Notes: generated by a model from the letters alone, not told the origin. Positions 15,477-25,192 are shown, counted from the first letter of the stretch. The stretch: 51,981 nucleotides of DNA from Clostridia bacterium (GCA_017531925.1 JAFXKD010000003.1:1-51981), one strand, 5' to 3'. Numbers and translations: made by a program.

Positions 15477-17273
15477 TCAGCCGGTAAGCGTATTCGTTAC
15501 CGTAAGAATACAAGCGATTATTCCCATAATGATACCGCCTATATATGGGTTCTTAGTCTTTTTGTAGATAAGGTGGCTAATGAGCACCGAGAGAGGAAGG
15601 ATAAGAACTATCGGGAAGAGCCATATTCCCATAATGCCCGTAATGGGATCGAGAACCATCTTACCGCTGATAAAGAACTTGGAATACTGAATTATTATCA
15701 TTATCTCAGGGCCAATGAATGCGAAGAACATTTGCCATGCCACGCTTGTCCAAGGCTTTTTGCCCATTTTTGTGTAATTATAGCAGTTGTTTGCAACGCT
15801 TGTTGCGATGTAGTAGAACAGCCAGAATGGAAGGAATGCGATTATCTTAAAGAGGTGCTTTGAGTCAAATGCACGTATAGTTGCGAAGCACCAAAGTCTG
15901 TAATCCGTAAGGAAAAGATAATCGGAGAGGAATACGAGCGCAAATGCTCCCACTACTACGGTTAAAGCGAGGACGATACTGCGAAGCATCCTTTCTTTGC
16001 CAAGCTTAACTCCGCGCTCCTCCTTGTCAATGGGGAACTTTTTATTGTTTCCTCGGATGGTAATGTAGGTAAAGAGACCGCACAAAAGGCACCACATACC
16101 TATTGCGAGCGATCCTCCCTGATTCCAGAAGGGCAATATCATTGAACCGACAAAGCCGAGAATGAATCCTAAGAAATAGAAGGGAATGCTTAGAACAGAA
16201 CCCCAGATATTCTTATTCCAATAGCGTTTTTGAGCCTTGCCCTCAAGCGCGGGCCAAGCCTCAACGGGCTCTGCGGATTTAAGGATCGAAAAGTATGGCA
16301 GCTCAAGAAGAGCAATGGCAAAGCAGGCAACGAACATAAAGAATCCAACTATTCCGAGCGCATTGAAGGCAGCCTTGAATTGCCAGATCTGATTTGAGCC
16401 TGCAAGGTCGTTCGGAGCGTCGAGCGCACGGTCGAAGAAATCAACACTGAAGCTTACGACTCTTGATGAAAAATGCGCCCACGGATGAGTGATGGCGGGG
16501 TTATAGATGGCTCTTATAGCCTCTTTGCCGTCGATCGTTTGTGTATAGAAATTATCAGCCGTTCGTTTTTCAAGTCCTTCGGGGTCTTTTCCGAAGTGAA
16601 GGAATGACTGCGCGGTTACCTGATTTATGTACTCTCTTGGAGGATTTCCGTCAACGCGGTGGAAGAACTCATCATACTGACAAGCCACTATCGCTGCATC
16701 GCGCGAACCGAATTGATTATAGAAATTATCATTTTCGTCGTAATAAACGGCATCGTTTGAAACGAGAAGAGCCGCGGCGATAAGCCCTTCGCTATCTTGA
16801 AGAACTGCCTCACGGCAGGCAAGAGCACCGTTTGAGTGACCGGTAACACCTATTCTTGAGGTGTCAACGTAAGGAAGGGTCGCGAGATACTTTACACCGT
16901 CGTAAAGACCGTTTGCATTGTTTTCGTCGTCCCACCAGGTGTTTGATTCGATGACCTCGGAATCTCCGTGGCCGTACATACTGATCGCAAGCACAACGTA
17001 TCCGCGGCGCGCGTATTCAACGTAGTTAAGATCCTGCATCTCGCGGTTATTGTACCAGCCGTGGCTGACAACGATAGCGGGAGCCTTTGTATCGGGAGTG
17101 GCGGTCTTTGGAACGAGCAGAAGTGCATCGAGCTCGTGACCGCTTGCAGTTACAAAGGTCATATCGTAGTATTTTACCTGACCGAAGCTCGTCTGGAACA
17201 CCGCTGCACCGACTGAGCTTATCAGACATAGGATAAGGGAAATAACGAGTAGTTTCTTAGCGTTTAATTTCAT
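15477..17273 (-). CDS. Secreted/membrane alpha/beta hydrolase with C-terminal eight-helix membrane domain
   Basis: The product is 598 aa. Residues about 7-28 form a signal anchor. An alpha/beta hydrolase domain follows (about 35-290), with the oxyanion-hole region IVVSHGWYNNRE and the nucleophile elbow GVTGHSNGAL (Ser about 145). This resembles dienelactone hydrolase or acetyl-xylan-esterase-like enzymes. From about residue 305 there are eight hydrophobic helices to the C-terminus. The catalytic domain therefore probably faces outside and is anchored by a polytopic module. The substrate is unknown. GAAAGGGG precedes the ATG, and the gene is monocistronic. Confidence 0.82.
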   Translation of the reverse strand: MKLNAKKLLVISLILCLISSVGAAVFQTSFGQVKYYDMTFVTASGHELDALLLVPKTATPDTKAPAIVVSHGWYNNREMQDLNYVEYARRGYVVLAISMYGHGDSEVIESNTWWDDENNANGLYDGVKYLATLPYVDTSRIGVTGHSNGALACREAVLQDSEGLIAAALLVSNDAVYYDENDNFYNQFGSRDAAIVACQYDEFFHRVDGNPPREYINQVTAQSFLHFGKDPEGLEKRTADNFYTQTIDGKEAIRAIYNPAITHPWAHFSSRVVSFSVDFFDRALDAPNDLAGSNQIWQFKAAFNALGIVGFFMFVACFAIALLELPYFSILKSAEPVEAWPALEGKAQKRYWNKNIWGSVLSIPFYFLGFILGFVGSMILPFWNQGGSLAIGMWCLLCGLFTYITIRGNNKKFPIDKEERGVKLGKERMLRSIVLALTVVVGAFALVFLSDYLFLTDYRLWCFATIRAFDSKHLFKIIAFLPFWLFYYIATSVANNCYNYTKMGKKPWTSVAWQMFFAFIGPEIMIIIQYSKFFISGKMVLDPITGIMGIWLFPIVLILPLSVLISHLIYKKTKNPYIGGIIMGIIACILTVTNTLTG

Positions 17274-17305
17274 TAGTAGTCGCCCCTTTCATATTTGATG
17301 GCTTT

Positions 17306-17334
17306 ATTATAATATATGGTAGTAAAATTGTCAA
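17306..17334 (-). promoter_or_regulatory. Promoter of the hydrolase-membrane fusion gene
   Basis: On the minus strand, TTGACA (17329-17334) and TATAAT (17306-17311) are 17 bp apart, a consensus match at both boxes. Confidence 0.8.
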
Positions 17335-17401
17335 TAATTATCATAAAAAATAATGTTCATTAGGATGTTTTATGCAAAATGACGATAAAATCGGTGCGTT
17401 A

Positions 17402-17430
17402 TTGACAAGAATAATGTTTGGTAGTATAAT
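17402..17430 (+). promoter_or_regulatory. Promoter of the Mrp/ApbC gene
   Basis: TTGACA (17402-17407) and TATAAT (17425-17430) are 17 bp apart. Confidence 0.8.
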
Positions 17431-17468
17431 ACAATAGTTGTTAATAATCGAAAGGAAGTGTAATATAT

Positions 17469-18302
17469 ATGTCAGAATGCACGCACAACTGTTCTACCTG
17501 TTCTGCGAATTGCTCAACAAAGTCAAAGCAGGATTTTCTTGAGCCTTTGAATTCAAAATCCTCTATAAAGCACGTTATTGGCGTTGTCAGCGGAAAGGGT
17601 GGCGTTGGAAAATCAATGGTCACCTCCACACTTGCAACTCTTATGCAGAGAGCCGGATATAAGGTCGGTATTTTGGATGCCGATATTACAGGTCCCTCAA
17701 TCCCCAAGGCTTTCGGTATCAGCGCGGGAGTTGAAGGCAACGATGACGGAATGTTTCCTCCCGAAAGCTCAACGGGCATAAAAATCATGAGCGTAAATCT
17801 CCTTTTGCCCGATGCGACGGCGCCCGTGGTTTGGCGCGGTCCCGTTATCGCGGGAACTGTTAAGCAGTTCTGGAGCGGTACGGTATGGGGAGATCTTGAC
17901 TATCTTTTTGTTGACTGTCCTCCCGGAACTGGCGACGTTCCGCTTACCGTTTTCCAGAGTCTTCCGCTTGACGGAATAGTGATCGTTTCATCTCCTCAGG
18001 AGCTTGTTTCTATGATCGTTGAGAAGGCTGCAAATATGGCAAGGATGATGCAGGTTGACGTGGTCGGACTCGTAGAAAATATGAGCTATGTGAAGTGTCC
18101 CGACTGTGATAAGAAAATCAAAATTTTCGGTGAGAGCCATATTGAGGATATTGCCGGAAAGCACGGATATCCCTTGCTTGCACAGATGCCGATCGATCCT
18201 TCGCTTGCTACGCTTGTTGATGCCGGCGAGATCGAAAAAATGAACGTGGATTATCTTGACGGCGCAGTTGAGGCGCTTAAAAGAGTGAAAAGCATTAAAT
18301 AA
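17469..18302 (+). CDS. apbC: Mrp/ApbC/NBP35-type iron-sulfur cluster carrier ATPase
   Basis: The product is 277 aa. The N-terminus is Cys-rich (CTHNCSTCSANC), as in many clostridial members. The deviant Walker A is VVSGKGGVGKSMV (about 38-50), then ILDADITGPSIP, the switch-like VDCPPGTGDVPL, and a C-terminal CPDC pair that would hold a bridging Fe-S cluster at the dimer interface. The family assembles or carries Fe-S clusters to apo-proteins. GGAAGTG precedes the ATG. It has its own promoter and terminator. Confidence 0.93.
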   Translation: MSECTHNCSTCSANCSTKSKQDFLEPLNSKSSIKHVIGVVSGKGGVGKSMVTSTLATLMQRAGYKVGILDADITGPSIPKAFGISAGVEGNDDGMFPPESSTGIKIMSVNLLLPDATAPVVWRGPVIAGTVKQFWSGTVWGDLDYLFVDCPPGTGDVPLTVFQSLPLDGIVIVSSPQELVSMIVEKAANMARMMQVDVVGLVENMSYVKCPDCDKKIKIFGESHIEDIAGKHGYPLLAQMPIDPSLATLVDAGEIEKMNVDYLDGAVEALKRVKSIK

Positions 18303-18308
18303 AAAAAC

Positions 18309-18338
18309 AACCGCCTGTGTATATGCAGGCGGTTTTTT
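18309..18338 (+). terminator. Terminator after apbC
   Basis: AACCGCCTG and CAGGCGGTT form a 9-bp stem, loop TGTATATG, followed by six T. Confidence 0.9.
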
Positions 18339-18438
18339 GCATATTTATTAAATTTTGTGCGAAACTGCCTATTTATTGTGAATAATTATCATCTAATATT
18401 AAAAAAAATCGTCAAAGTGACAAAAAATTTAAAATTTG

Positions 18439-18467
18439 TTGACAAATCAACAAATTGGTATTATAAT
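18439..18467 (+). promoter_or_regulatory. Promoter of the frameshifted GNAT-like gene and gtrA
   Basis: TTGACA (18439-18444) and TATAAT (18462-18467) are 17 bp apart. It sits upstream of the ATG at 18520 and excludes any earlier start. Confidence 0.8.
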
Positions 18468-18519
18468 AATCAAGTCAAGTGATTTGGCGAATGATTTTTT
18501 GAAAGAATTGGACAATATT

Positions 18520-19643
18520 ATGGCTGTTACGATTATAGAGGTTCTTAATAAAAAGGACCTATTGAAATGGGTTAGATTTCCAAATGAGTTATATAAGAAC
18601 AATGAATTCTTCGTTCCGTTTTTAGAAAATGACGAGATGGATACCTTCACAAAGGAGAAAAATCCGTCGTATGAATTTTGCGAGACCAAGCTTTTTCTTG
18701 CTTTAAAGGGCGGGAAGGTCGTCGGAAGGATCGCAGGTCTTATCAACCACGCGTATAACAAAAAGTGGGAGAAGAACGCTATCCGCTATACGCGATTTGA
18801 TTTTATAGACGATCACGAGGTTTCCGCAGCTCTTTTTGAAAAAGTGGTTGAATGGGGCAAGGAGAGGGGCTTTGATGAGATAATGGGTCCCATGGGCTTT
18901 AACGATACCGACCATCAGGGAATGCTCGTTGACGGCTTTGATCAGCTCAATATGTCCGTTACTTTTTATAATCATCCCTATTATATGGAGCATCTTGAAC
19001 GCTTGGGGCTTACCAAAAGCGTTGACTGGATAGAATATAAGATAAAATGTCCCGCCGAGGTTGACAGCAGGATCGAGAGGCTTGCAAACCGTTTGCTTGA
19101 ACGCGGAAAATACAATGTCGTGACCTATACTGACAGAAAAGCTCTTTATAATGATGCTTTTGAAGCCTTTGAGGTCGTTGATGAGGCAGAGGCGGTGCTT
19201 TACGGCACGGTTCCGCTCACACCGGCTGTTATTAAGAATATGGTGGATAATTATATCCCCCTTGTTGATCTTGATTATATATGCTCGGTAAAGGATAACA
19301 GGGGCATATAGTTGCGTTTGGCGTTATGGTGCCTTCACTTGCGGAAGCATTCAAAAAGGCAAACGGAAAAATGTTTCCTTTTGGAATAGTTCATATGCTT
19401 AAGGCATTAAAATGCAAAAACGATGTTCTTGAGATGTATTTTGTGGCGGTAGATCCAAAGCATCAGATGTTTGGAGTTCCTGCAATACTTATGAACACTC
19501 TCGTCAGAAAGTGCATAGAAAAGGGAGTGAGCTACTGTGAGACGGGCCCCATGCTTGAAACAAACAAGGCGGTTCACGGAATGTGGCGCTACTTTGAAAA
19601 GGAGCAGCACAAGCGCCGCCGCTGCTATATTAAATCGATCTAA
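18520..19643 (+). pseudogene. GNAT-superfamily-like acyltransferase, interrupted by a one-base frameshift
   Basis: The first frame encodes 263 aa (MAVTIIEVLNKKDLLKW ... LDYICSVKDNRGI) and stops at TAG 19309-19311. The continuation is in another frame from 19311 onward (VAFGVMVPSLAEAF ... MYFVAVDPKHQMFG). Adding one A near 19308 restores NRGIIVAFGVMVP and gives a single 374-aa protein, the size of large GNAT-like proteins that pair an N-terminal segment with a C-terminal acetyltransferase fold. The repaired reading keeps normal codon use throughout, so the lesion is either very recent or a sequencing/assembly error. Function is unknown; gtrA follows after 11 bp. Confidence 0.82.
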
Positions 19644-19654
19644 GGAGAAAGGTT

Positions 19655-20068
19655 ATGAAGGATAAAGGACAGCTTTTGCAGGCTTTGAAATTTACTTTGT
19701 TTTCGTTGTCTGCGGGAATTATTCAGATAGGCTCATTTGCGGTACTTGAAATATTTATTAAGGACTATTGGATACCGTATCTTATATCACTTATACTCTC
19801 GATAGTATGGAATTTTACTCTAAACAGACGCTATACCTTCAAATCCGCTGCTAACGTACCGGTGGCTATGGCAAAGGTGTTCGGCTTTTATCTTGTGTTC
19901 ACGCCCGTGTCCACTTGGCTTGGAGATCTCGCGGAGCAGAACGGCGGAAACGATTTTATTATTCTCATCGTGACTATGATCGCAAATTTCGTGTTGGAAT
20001 ATCTTTTCTGCAAATTCGTGGTCTATCGCGGTCAGGAGAATACGATAGAAGAGAAGAGCAAGGAATAA
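19655..20068 (+). CDS. GtrA family four-helix membrane protein
   Basis: The product is 137 aa with four hydrophobic helices. The family motif lies between helices 2 and 3 (IVWNFTLNRRYTFKS), and a basic end follows YLFCKFVVYRG. GtrA-like proteins are thought to move lipid-linked sugars across the membrane for glycosylation of cell-surface polymers. AAGGAGAAAGG precedes the ATG. It lies downstream of the frameshifted acyltransferase-like gene, probably in one transcript, which hints at a joint role in envelope modification. Confidence 0.9.
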   Translation: MKDKGQLLQALKFTLFSLSAGIIQIGSFAVLEIFIKDYWIPYLISLILSIVWNFTLNRRYTFKSAANVPVAMAKVFGFYLVFTPVSTWLGDLAEQNGGNDFIILIVTMIANFVLEYLFCKFVVYRGQENTIEEKSKE

Positions 20069-20076
20069 TGGATGAT

Positions 20077-20105
20077 AAAAAGGAGCATTTTGAAGCTCCT
20101 TTTTT
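20077..20105 (+). terminator. Terminator after gtrA
   Basis: AAAAAGGAGC and GCTCCTTTTT pair with an ATTTTGAA loop, and a T-run follows. Confidence 0.85.
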
Positions 20106-20164
20106 GATTATTACGGAAAAACTCAGTCAATACTCCTATTACCAAACTTGAAAGGAGATTAAAG

Positions 20165-20338
20165 ATGACGAATAAGGAATTGCTTTATATTGAGGATGCG
20201 CTCGGACACGAGAAGTATTTTAAGGAAAAGTGTCAGGAATGCTCCGCACAGCTTGCCGACGGTGAGCTTAAGAATTTTGTTACAGATCTCACGCAGAAGC
20301 ACGGTGCAATTTTTACCGGCTTTTATCAGTTGCTTTAA
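20165..20338 (+). CDS. Small protein (57 aa) paired with a CotF-like coat protein
   Basis: The translation begins MTNKELLYIEDALGHEKY and ends HGAIFTGFYQLL. It is mostly helical and charged, with two cysteines in EKCQECS. AAAGGAGA lies 7 bp ahead of the ATG, and the next gene starts 12 bp after its stop with its own AAGGAGGAG. I recognise no named domain, but the short two-gene layout with a CotF-type protein is common in spore-forming Clostridia. It is probably a spore-coat or spore-associated partner. Confidence 0.75.
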   Translation: MTNKELLYIEDALGHEKYFKEKCQECSAQLADGELKNFVTDLTQKHGAIFTGFYQLL

Positions 20339-20350
20339 GGAGGAGAAAAT

Positions 20351-20608
20351 ATGAACGAAATGAATAATGACAGAAACGTTATGGAGAATCTTCTCCTGCT
20401 TGAAAAAGGCGCGTGTGACCTATATGTACACGGCGCAATCGAAGCAAGTGACGCGCAGGTCTTTAATTCCTTCTCATCTGCGCTGAATCAGTCCTTGCAG
20501 CTTCAAAATCAGATCTATACCAAGATGAAGGAAAAGGGCTGGTACGCACCGGAGCAAGCGCAGTCCGATAAGGTAACTCAGCTTAAGCAGAAGTTTTCGG
20601 CAAACTGA
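20351..20608 (+). CDS. CotF-like spore coat family protein
   Basis: The product is 85 aa. A helical body (NLLLLEKGACDLYVHGAIEA) is followed by the pattern MKEKGWYAPEQA, which matches the C-terminal GWY signature of CotF-type spore coat proteins, a ferritin-like helical fold. Its presence points to a spore-forming lineage. AAGGAGGAG precedes the ATG. It is shorter than Bacillus CotF and probably forms a unit with the 57-aa protein upstream. No sporulation sigma-factor promoter is obvious to me. Confidence 0.75.
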   Translation: MNEMNNDRNVMENLLLLEKGACDLYVHGAIEASDAQVFNSFSSALNQSLQLQNQIYTKMKEKGWYAPEQAQSDKVTQLKQKFSAN

Positions 20609-20612
20609 AAAT

Positions 20613-20643
20613 AAAACCGCTTGGATTTCCAAGCGGTTTTTTG
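20613..20643. terminator. Bidirectional terminator between the CotF-like gene and ruvB
   Basis: AAAACCGCTTGG and CCAAGCGGTTTT form a perfect 12-bp stem around ATTT. The convergent ruvB stop is at 20644. Confidence 0.92.
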
Positions 20644-21711
20644 TTAGATTATTGTCGTTTGACTTGCGTCGCCCTTGGTATTTGCGCGGAAGGGGATACC
20701 GAGATGCTCGTAAGCAAGTGCGGTCACGCAACGTCCCTTGGGAGTGCGGGATAGAAATCCTATCTGGAGCAGATAGGGCTCGCAAACGTCCTCGATGGTG
20801 ATAGCTTCTTCGCCGATCGTTGCCGCGATGGTATCAAGTCCGACGGGTCCGCCGTTATAAAAGCGTATGATCGTTTCGAGCATACGTCTGTCAAGGCTAT
20901 CAAGTCCAAGCTCGTCTATCTCAAGCTTATCGAGTGCAAATCTTGCGATCTCGCAGTTGATGATACCGTCACCCATAACCATTGCAAAGTCGCGCACGCG
21001 CTTAAGAAGTCTATTTGCAATACGGGGCGTTCCTCTTGAACGGCTTGCAAGCTCAAGCGCGCCGTCCTCCGTGATATTTATGCCGAGAATTTTTGCGCTT
21101 CTCTTAACGATGGTCGCAAGCTCCTCGGGTGTGTATAATTCAAGCTTTAAAAGGACTCCGAATCTATCGCGAAGGGGGGTGGTGAGCTGACCCGCTCTCG
21201 TTGTCGCACCTATAAGAGTGAACTTTGGCAGGTCAATTCGTATGCTTCTTGCGGCGGGACCCTTACCGATGATGATATCAACGGAATAGTCCTCCATAGC
21301 GGGATAAAGGACCTCTTCTATGGAGCGGGAAAGACGGTGGATCTCGTCGATGAAAAGCACGTCGCCGTCCTCGAGTCCTGTAAGGATCGCCACAAGGTCG
21401 CCCTGCTTTTCGATCGCGGGACCGGATGTTATCTTGATATTAACGCCCATCTCATTTGCGATGATATGGGAAAGGGTGGTCTTACCGAGTCCGGGAGGAC
21501 CGTAGAGGAGAACGTGGTCAAGCGCATCGCCCCTGAGCTTTGCTGCTTCGATATAAATTCTGAGATTTTCTTTAGCCTTTTCCTGACCTATGTATTCCTC
21601 AAGGCTTTGGGGACGAAGCTCGTTTTCACGAGAATCATCGCCCGTCATAGAGGGAGAAACCGTGCGTTCCTCATAGTTATTTTCAAAATCGTAATCTTCT
21701 TCGTAACGCAT
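20644..21711 (-). CDS. ruvB: Holliday junction branch migration ATPase RuvB
   Basis: The product is 355 aa. Walker A is [12 protein letters not shown], Walker B is [10 protein letters not shown], sensor I is in LIGATTRAG, and the C-terminal winged helix ends in [13 protein letters not shown]. With RuvA it drives branch migration of Holliday junctions. AGGAGG sits ahead of the ATG. It is the last gene of the DUF951-yfhO-ruvA-ruvB operon. No SOS-type operator is visible upstream of the operon. Confidence 0.98.
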   Translation of the reverse strand: MRYEEDYDFENNYEERTVSPSMTGDDSRENELRPQSLEEYIGQEKAKENLRIYIEAAKLRGDALDHVLLYGPPGLGKTTLSHIIANEMGVNIKITSGPAIEKQGDLVAILTGLEDGDVLFIDEIHRLSRSIEEVLYPAMEDYSVDIIIGKGPAARSIRIDLPKFTLIGATTRAGQLTTPLRDRFGVLLKLELYTPEELATIVKRSAKILGINITEDGALELASRSRGTPRIANRLLKRVRDFAMVMGDGIINCEIARFALDKLEIDELGLDSLDRRMLETIIRFYNGGPVGLDTIAATIGEEAITIEDVCEPYLLQIGFLSRTPKGRCVTALAYEHLGIPFRANTKGDASQTTII

Positions 21712-21722
21712 ACCGAATCCTC

Positions 21723-22349
21723 CTATCTGCTAAGATTTTTAAGAGCAAGACGGATTATATCATCCGTCTCTTTATTTGAAATGTCAACTCCGCGGAGAGC
21801 CGCAACGATCTCGCTCTTTGTATAGCCAAGAACAATAAGCGCGCTCTGTGCGTCGGAGAGCTTCGAGCTTCCGGAGGGAAGTGATACTGTGCCCTGAGTC
21901 TTGGATTGAACCGAAGCCGCTTCTCCAAAGGATTTGGAGATCTTGTCCTTTAATTCGAGAATTATTCTTGCGGCGGTCTTGGCACCAATTCCGTTTGCTT
22001 TGGCGATCGCCTTGGTGTCCTCGTTCATAATGGTTATAGCGAGCTTATCCGGAGTAAAGACGGACAGGATAGCAACAGCTGCCTTTGGTCCGACGCCTGA
22101 AACCGTGATAAGAAGCTTGAAGGCTTCAAGCTCCGCTTCACTTGAAAAGCCGAAAAGCTCAACATCGTCCTCACGAACTGCCATATAGGTATAAAGCCGT
22201 ACTATTGGCGCTTCGCTTACCGAAAGGTGGGGGGGCATTGATTCATAGGTGGTCTGTGTTATCGTCATTTTGTATCCCACGCCGTGCGCATCGATCACCG
22301 CGAAGGTGTAATCAAGGTGGGCAAGCTTGCCCTCAATATAGTAAAACAT
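21723..22349 (-). CDS. ruvA: Holliday junction-binding protein RuvA
   Basis: The product is 208 aa. The OB-fold N-terminus is [19 protein letters not shown]. The two helix-hairpin-helix elements lie around [17 protein letters not shown] and [19 protein letters not shown], and the C-terminal RuvB-binding domain is at about 160-208. It tetramerises on Holliday junctions and loads RuvB. Its ATG overlaps the stop of the YfhO-like gene by one base (TGATG), so translation is probably coupled. Confidence 0.97.
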   Translation of the reverse strand: MFYYIEGKLAHLDYTFAVIDAHGVGYKMTITQTTYESMPPHLSVSEAPIVRLYTYMAVREDDVELFGFSSEAELEAFKLLITVSGVGPKAAVAILSVFTPDKLAITIMNEDTKAIAKANGIGAKTAARIILELKDKISKSFGEAASVQSKTQGTVSLPSGSSKLSDAQSALIVLGYTKSEIVAALRGVDISNKETDDIIRLALKNLSR

Positions 22350-25183
22350 CAGTTTTCTCCTTCTGCTTTTTCTGTTTCTTCCGTTGTGGGTTCAACCTCT
22401 GCAACGGCTACAGCAGTTTTTTTCTTTTTTCTTGTATCAAAAATGATCAAAACAACAAATATTGCAGTACTGAATGCGGAGATTATCCCCGTTATAACGT
22501 ATATGTCCGGCATATACTTGAATTCTATTTGGTGCTCACCTGCAGTTTCTATATCGAATGCCATAAGCGAGTCGCCGTAAACTGAATAAGCTTCCACTCT
22601 CTTTCCGTCAACGTAAACCTTCCAGCCCGCATCGTAGGGAATGGTGGTCATTATAGTCTTGTTATTTTCGTGTGTTGCAAGCGAGCCGTAGATATGATCG
22701 TCGCTTGAGCGTTCATCGGTAACAAGGCTTGTTTTTGAAAGCTCCGTAAAGGCTCTTTCAAAGGCTTCCATATCAAGTGTATAGAAATAGTCCGTATTTT
22801 TGTTGAAATATATCTTACCGTCATCGGGGGTAAGGGATACCTCAAGCTCCTCACCGGCTTCTCTGTAGCCAAGGGTATATATTCTTGTGTATATGCTGTT
22901 GGAAACGTAATGCTCGCCATTCACCTTGACCGTAAAGCTCTTTTGATATTCGGTGGGAAGGCAGAGGTAGAGCGGACCGTTCTCCTTGACGGTGAATTTA
23001 AATTTCACCTCACTGTCACTGCTGCTTGAGCTTGAAACGTACTCGCTTCCCATCGTTGAAACTCCGGTGATGTTTACGTTTCTCTTTAACGGGATTGAAG
23101 TATAAAAATCAATATACTCGTCCTCGGTATTACCGAGCAGAGCGTTAAGAAGCTGATTCTGAGCCTCGAAGGGATTCTTCAGCCCGTCCTCGGCTGAGAG
23201 ATCGTATTTTAACGTTGTTTCAAGATCGTGAATAAGATCGCTCACTCCAAAGGCAAGACCGAGCGCGTAGGGATTCTTGTATGCGTAATAATGCTCGTCC
23301 TGTGTGTAAAGCTCGTAATAAAGATCCATAAGAGTATTCTGTGCAAGAGATTCCTTGTTGTAATCGTTAGACACGTTGGAATAAACGTATTTAACTCCGA
23401 AAAGGGAATTGGTAACCAAAGTGGATCCTATATTCTGTGTCCAATGGCAGTCTGCGTAATAGCCGAGATATTCAATAAGATCTATCGCTTTTTGATTAAG
23501 TGTTGAGGTGGAATTTGAAAGTCCGCGAATTCCGAGTGCCATATTGTCATTAGTGCAGCGGTGAGTGGTCTTTTCGGAACGGTAGAAGGTCTTATCGCTG
23601 TCCTGGACAGTATCAACTATCGGTCGGAGAGTTTCAAAATAATCGGCGTATGAGGAATATGACGACCAGCCTATATTGAAAGCCATAGATAAGATAAGGA
23701 CGAGTCCGTTTGCAAAAAGCTCAATGCAAACCACTGCGAGAAGTATCTGAGCAGCTTTTTCCTTGTTTTTGGTCTTCATAAAATGGCAGACCGCTGCGCC
23801 AACGGCAAATACCGCAATTATCGTAAAGACAACTACCCAGAAGAAGGGGAGCTTATTAAGCACGAAGCCGTATTTTCTGTCCTCGGTATCGGCATTTACA
23901 AAGTTTGGAAATTCCATCTTCTGCGCAACGAGAAGCAGCGCAAGTATGACAGAGCCTGCAGCAAATACCTTTTTCGGAGAATGCTCCTCAAGCTCTGCAA
24001 ATCCCTTGTAAGCCATAGTGACCATAAGGAATATCACGATAAAGCTGTATCGGTAATTGAGGCAATTTGGCTCTTGGAAGCCGTGCATAATGAGGTCGAG
24101 AGGATTTATTACCATTATAAGAACATAAAGGAGTGTAAATCCAACGTAGAAGATCTTTTCACGTGAGGGGACGCGTTTAGCCATTACGAAGATCGGAAGC
24201 ATAAGAAGCGTCAGAATTCCACAGTAAAGAAGTGGAAGTCCCTCGTGCATAACGGTGTCATAGGAGCCGGGAAGAAGCTTGGGAAAAAGATCGAATAGCT
24301 CAAATCTTGCAACTATATCCCAAGAGGGCTCGGAAAAATCGCTCTTACCGAATTGGAGAGAATAATAAGCCGCGCCAATCATAAATGCGGACATTCCGAT
24401 GCCGAGAAGCGTAGAACCCCCCATTTTGGCAACTGTTTTTACAAAATTAAGCTTTCTGCCCGTAGGGTTTACAAGAGCTCTGTTTTCGTCCTTGAAATAG
24501 GAAAAGAAGAAGCAGAACGCGGTGTACCAGCAGAGCATATAGCCTATATAATAGTGGCTCATCATCATAAGCGCGAGCGTTATTACGTAGAGCTTATATC
24601 TGCCTGTTTTTATAAGCCTTTCTATGGAATATGTGAGAATGGGGAGAAGGAAAACTCCGTCAAGCCACATTATATTGTTCTGATACGTTATGGTGTACGC
24701 AGAGAGGGCGTACATCGTTGAAAACAGTATAACTGCGTTTTTATTGATGCTTGGTGATTGCTTGTGGAGATAGAATCCAAAGGAGAGACCGCAAAGTCCT
24801 ACCTTAATTACGATTATGGTGAGAAGCGCGAAGAGCATCATCGATTTTGGGAATATCGCTACTATATACGAAAGAGGACTTGCAACATAGTAGGCGTAAA
24901 TGCCCATAAATTCACCGCCGAGAGAACGGGAGAAGGAATAAAGCAGGGAAGAATCACCCCACACGAAATCACGAAGAGCCTCGTAAAAATATACGTATTG
25001 CGCATTGAGATCAAGAGTCAGAACGGAATTGTCACCAAGCGGCTTGTGACCGAGAGAAAAATAGATAGCGAGCATTATTACGGCGGGAACTAAAAAAGCA
25101 TAGCCGAGATATCCGTATTCATTTTTTATTCCAAGCAGCTTTTCGTTGCTCTTTATCTTTTGAAATGGATTATTAAACTTCAT
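22349..25183 (-). CDS. YfhO family polytopic membrane protein (GT-C-like)
   Basis: The product is 944 aa. The N-terminal half and the extreme C-terminus are hydrophobic helices, and a large extracytoplasmic region lies at about 500-890. The start (YGYLGYAFLVPAVIMLAIYF) and the loop TLDLNAQYVYFYEALRD, with its acidic residue between the first helices, are typical of YfhO/GT-C-type lipid-linked glycosyltransferases. B. subtilis YfhO is implicated in lipoteichoic acid glycosylation. The acceptor here is unknown. The ribosome site TGAGGA overlaps the DUF951 stop, and ruvA follows by a one-base overlap. Confidence 0.9.
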   Translation of the reverse strand: MKFNNPFQKIKSNEKLLGIKNEYGYLGYAFLVPAVIMLAIYFSLGHKPLGDNSVLTLDLNAQYVYFYEALRDFVWGDSSLLYSFSRSLGGEFMGIYAYYVASPLSYIVAIFPKSMMLFALLTIIVIKVGLCGLSFGFYLHKQSPSINKNAVILFSTMYALSAYTITYQNNIMWLDGVFLLPILTYSIERLIKTGRYKLYVITLALMMMSHYYIGYMLCWYTAFCFFFSYFKDENRALVNPTGRKLNFVKTVAKMGGSTLLGIGMSAFMIGAAYYSLQFGKSDFSEPSWDIVARFELFDLFPKLLPGSYDTVMHEGLPLLYCGILTLLMLPIFVMAKRVPSREKIFYVGFTLLYVLIMVINPLDLIMHGFQEPNCLNYRYSFIVIFLMVTMAYKGFAELEEHSPKKVFAAGSVILALLLVAQKMEFPNFVNADTEDRKYGFVLNKLPFFWVVVFTIIAVFAVGAAVCHFMKTKNKEKAAQILLAVVCIELFANGLVLILSMAFNIGWSSYSSYADYFETLRPIVDTVQDSDKTFYRSEKTTHRCTNDNMALGIRGLSNSTSTLNQKAIDLIEYLGYYADCHWTQNIGSTLVTNSLFGVKYVYSNVSNDYNKESLAQNTLMDLYYELYTQDEHYYAYKNPYALGLAFGVSDLIHDLETTLKYDLSAEDGLKNPFEAQNQLLNALLGNTEDEYIDFYTSIPLKRNVNITGVSTMGSEYVSSSSSSDSEVKFKFTVKENGPLYLCLPTEYQKSFTVKVNGEHYVSNSIYTRIYTLGYREAGEELEVSLTPDDGKIYFNKNTDYFYTLDMEAFERAFTELSKTSLVTDERSSDDHIYGSLATHENNKTIMTTIPYDAGWKVYVDGKRVEAYSVYGDSLMAFDIETAGEHQIEFKYMPDIYVITGIISAFSTAIFVVLIIFDTRKKKKTAVAVAEVEPTTEETEKAEGEN

Positions 25184-25192
25184 ATCTTGTCC

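Noticed and set aside
15186..15863. 225-aa plus-strand frame spanning the MazG gene end and the hydrolase gene
   Set aside because: It runs across a strong terminator and overlaps two real genes in other frames.
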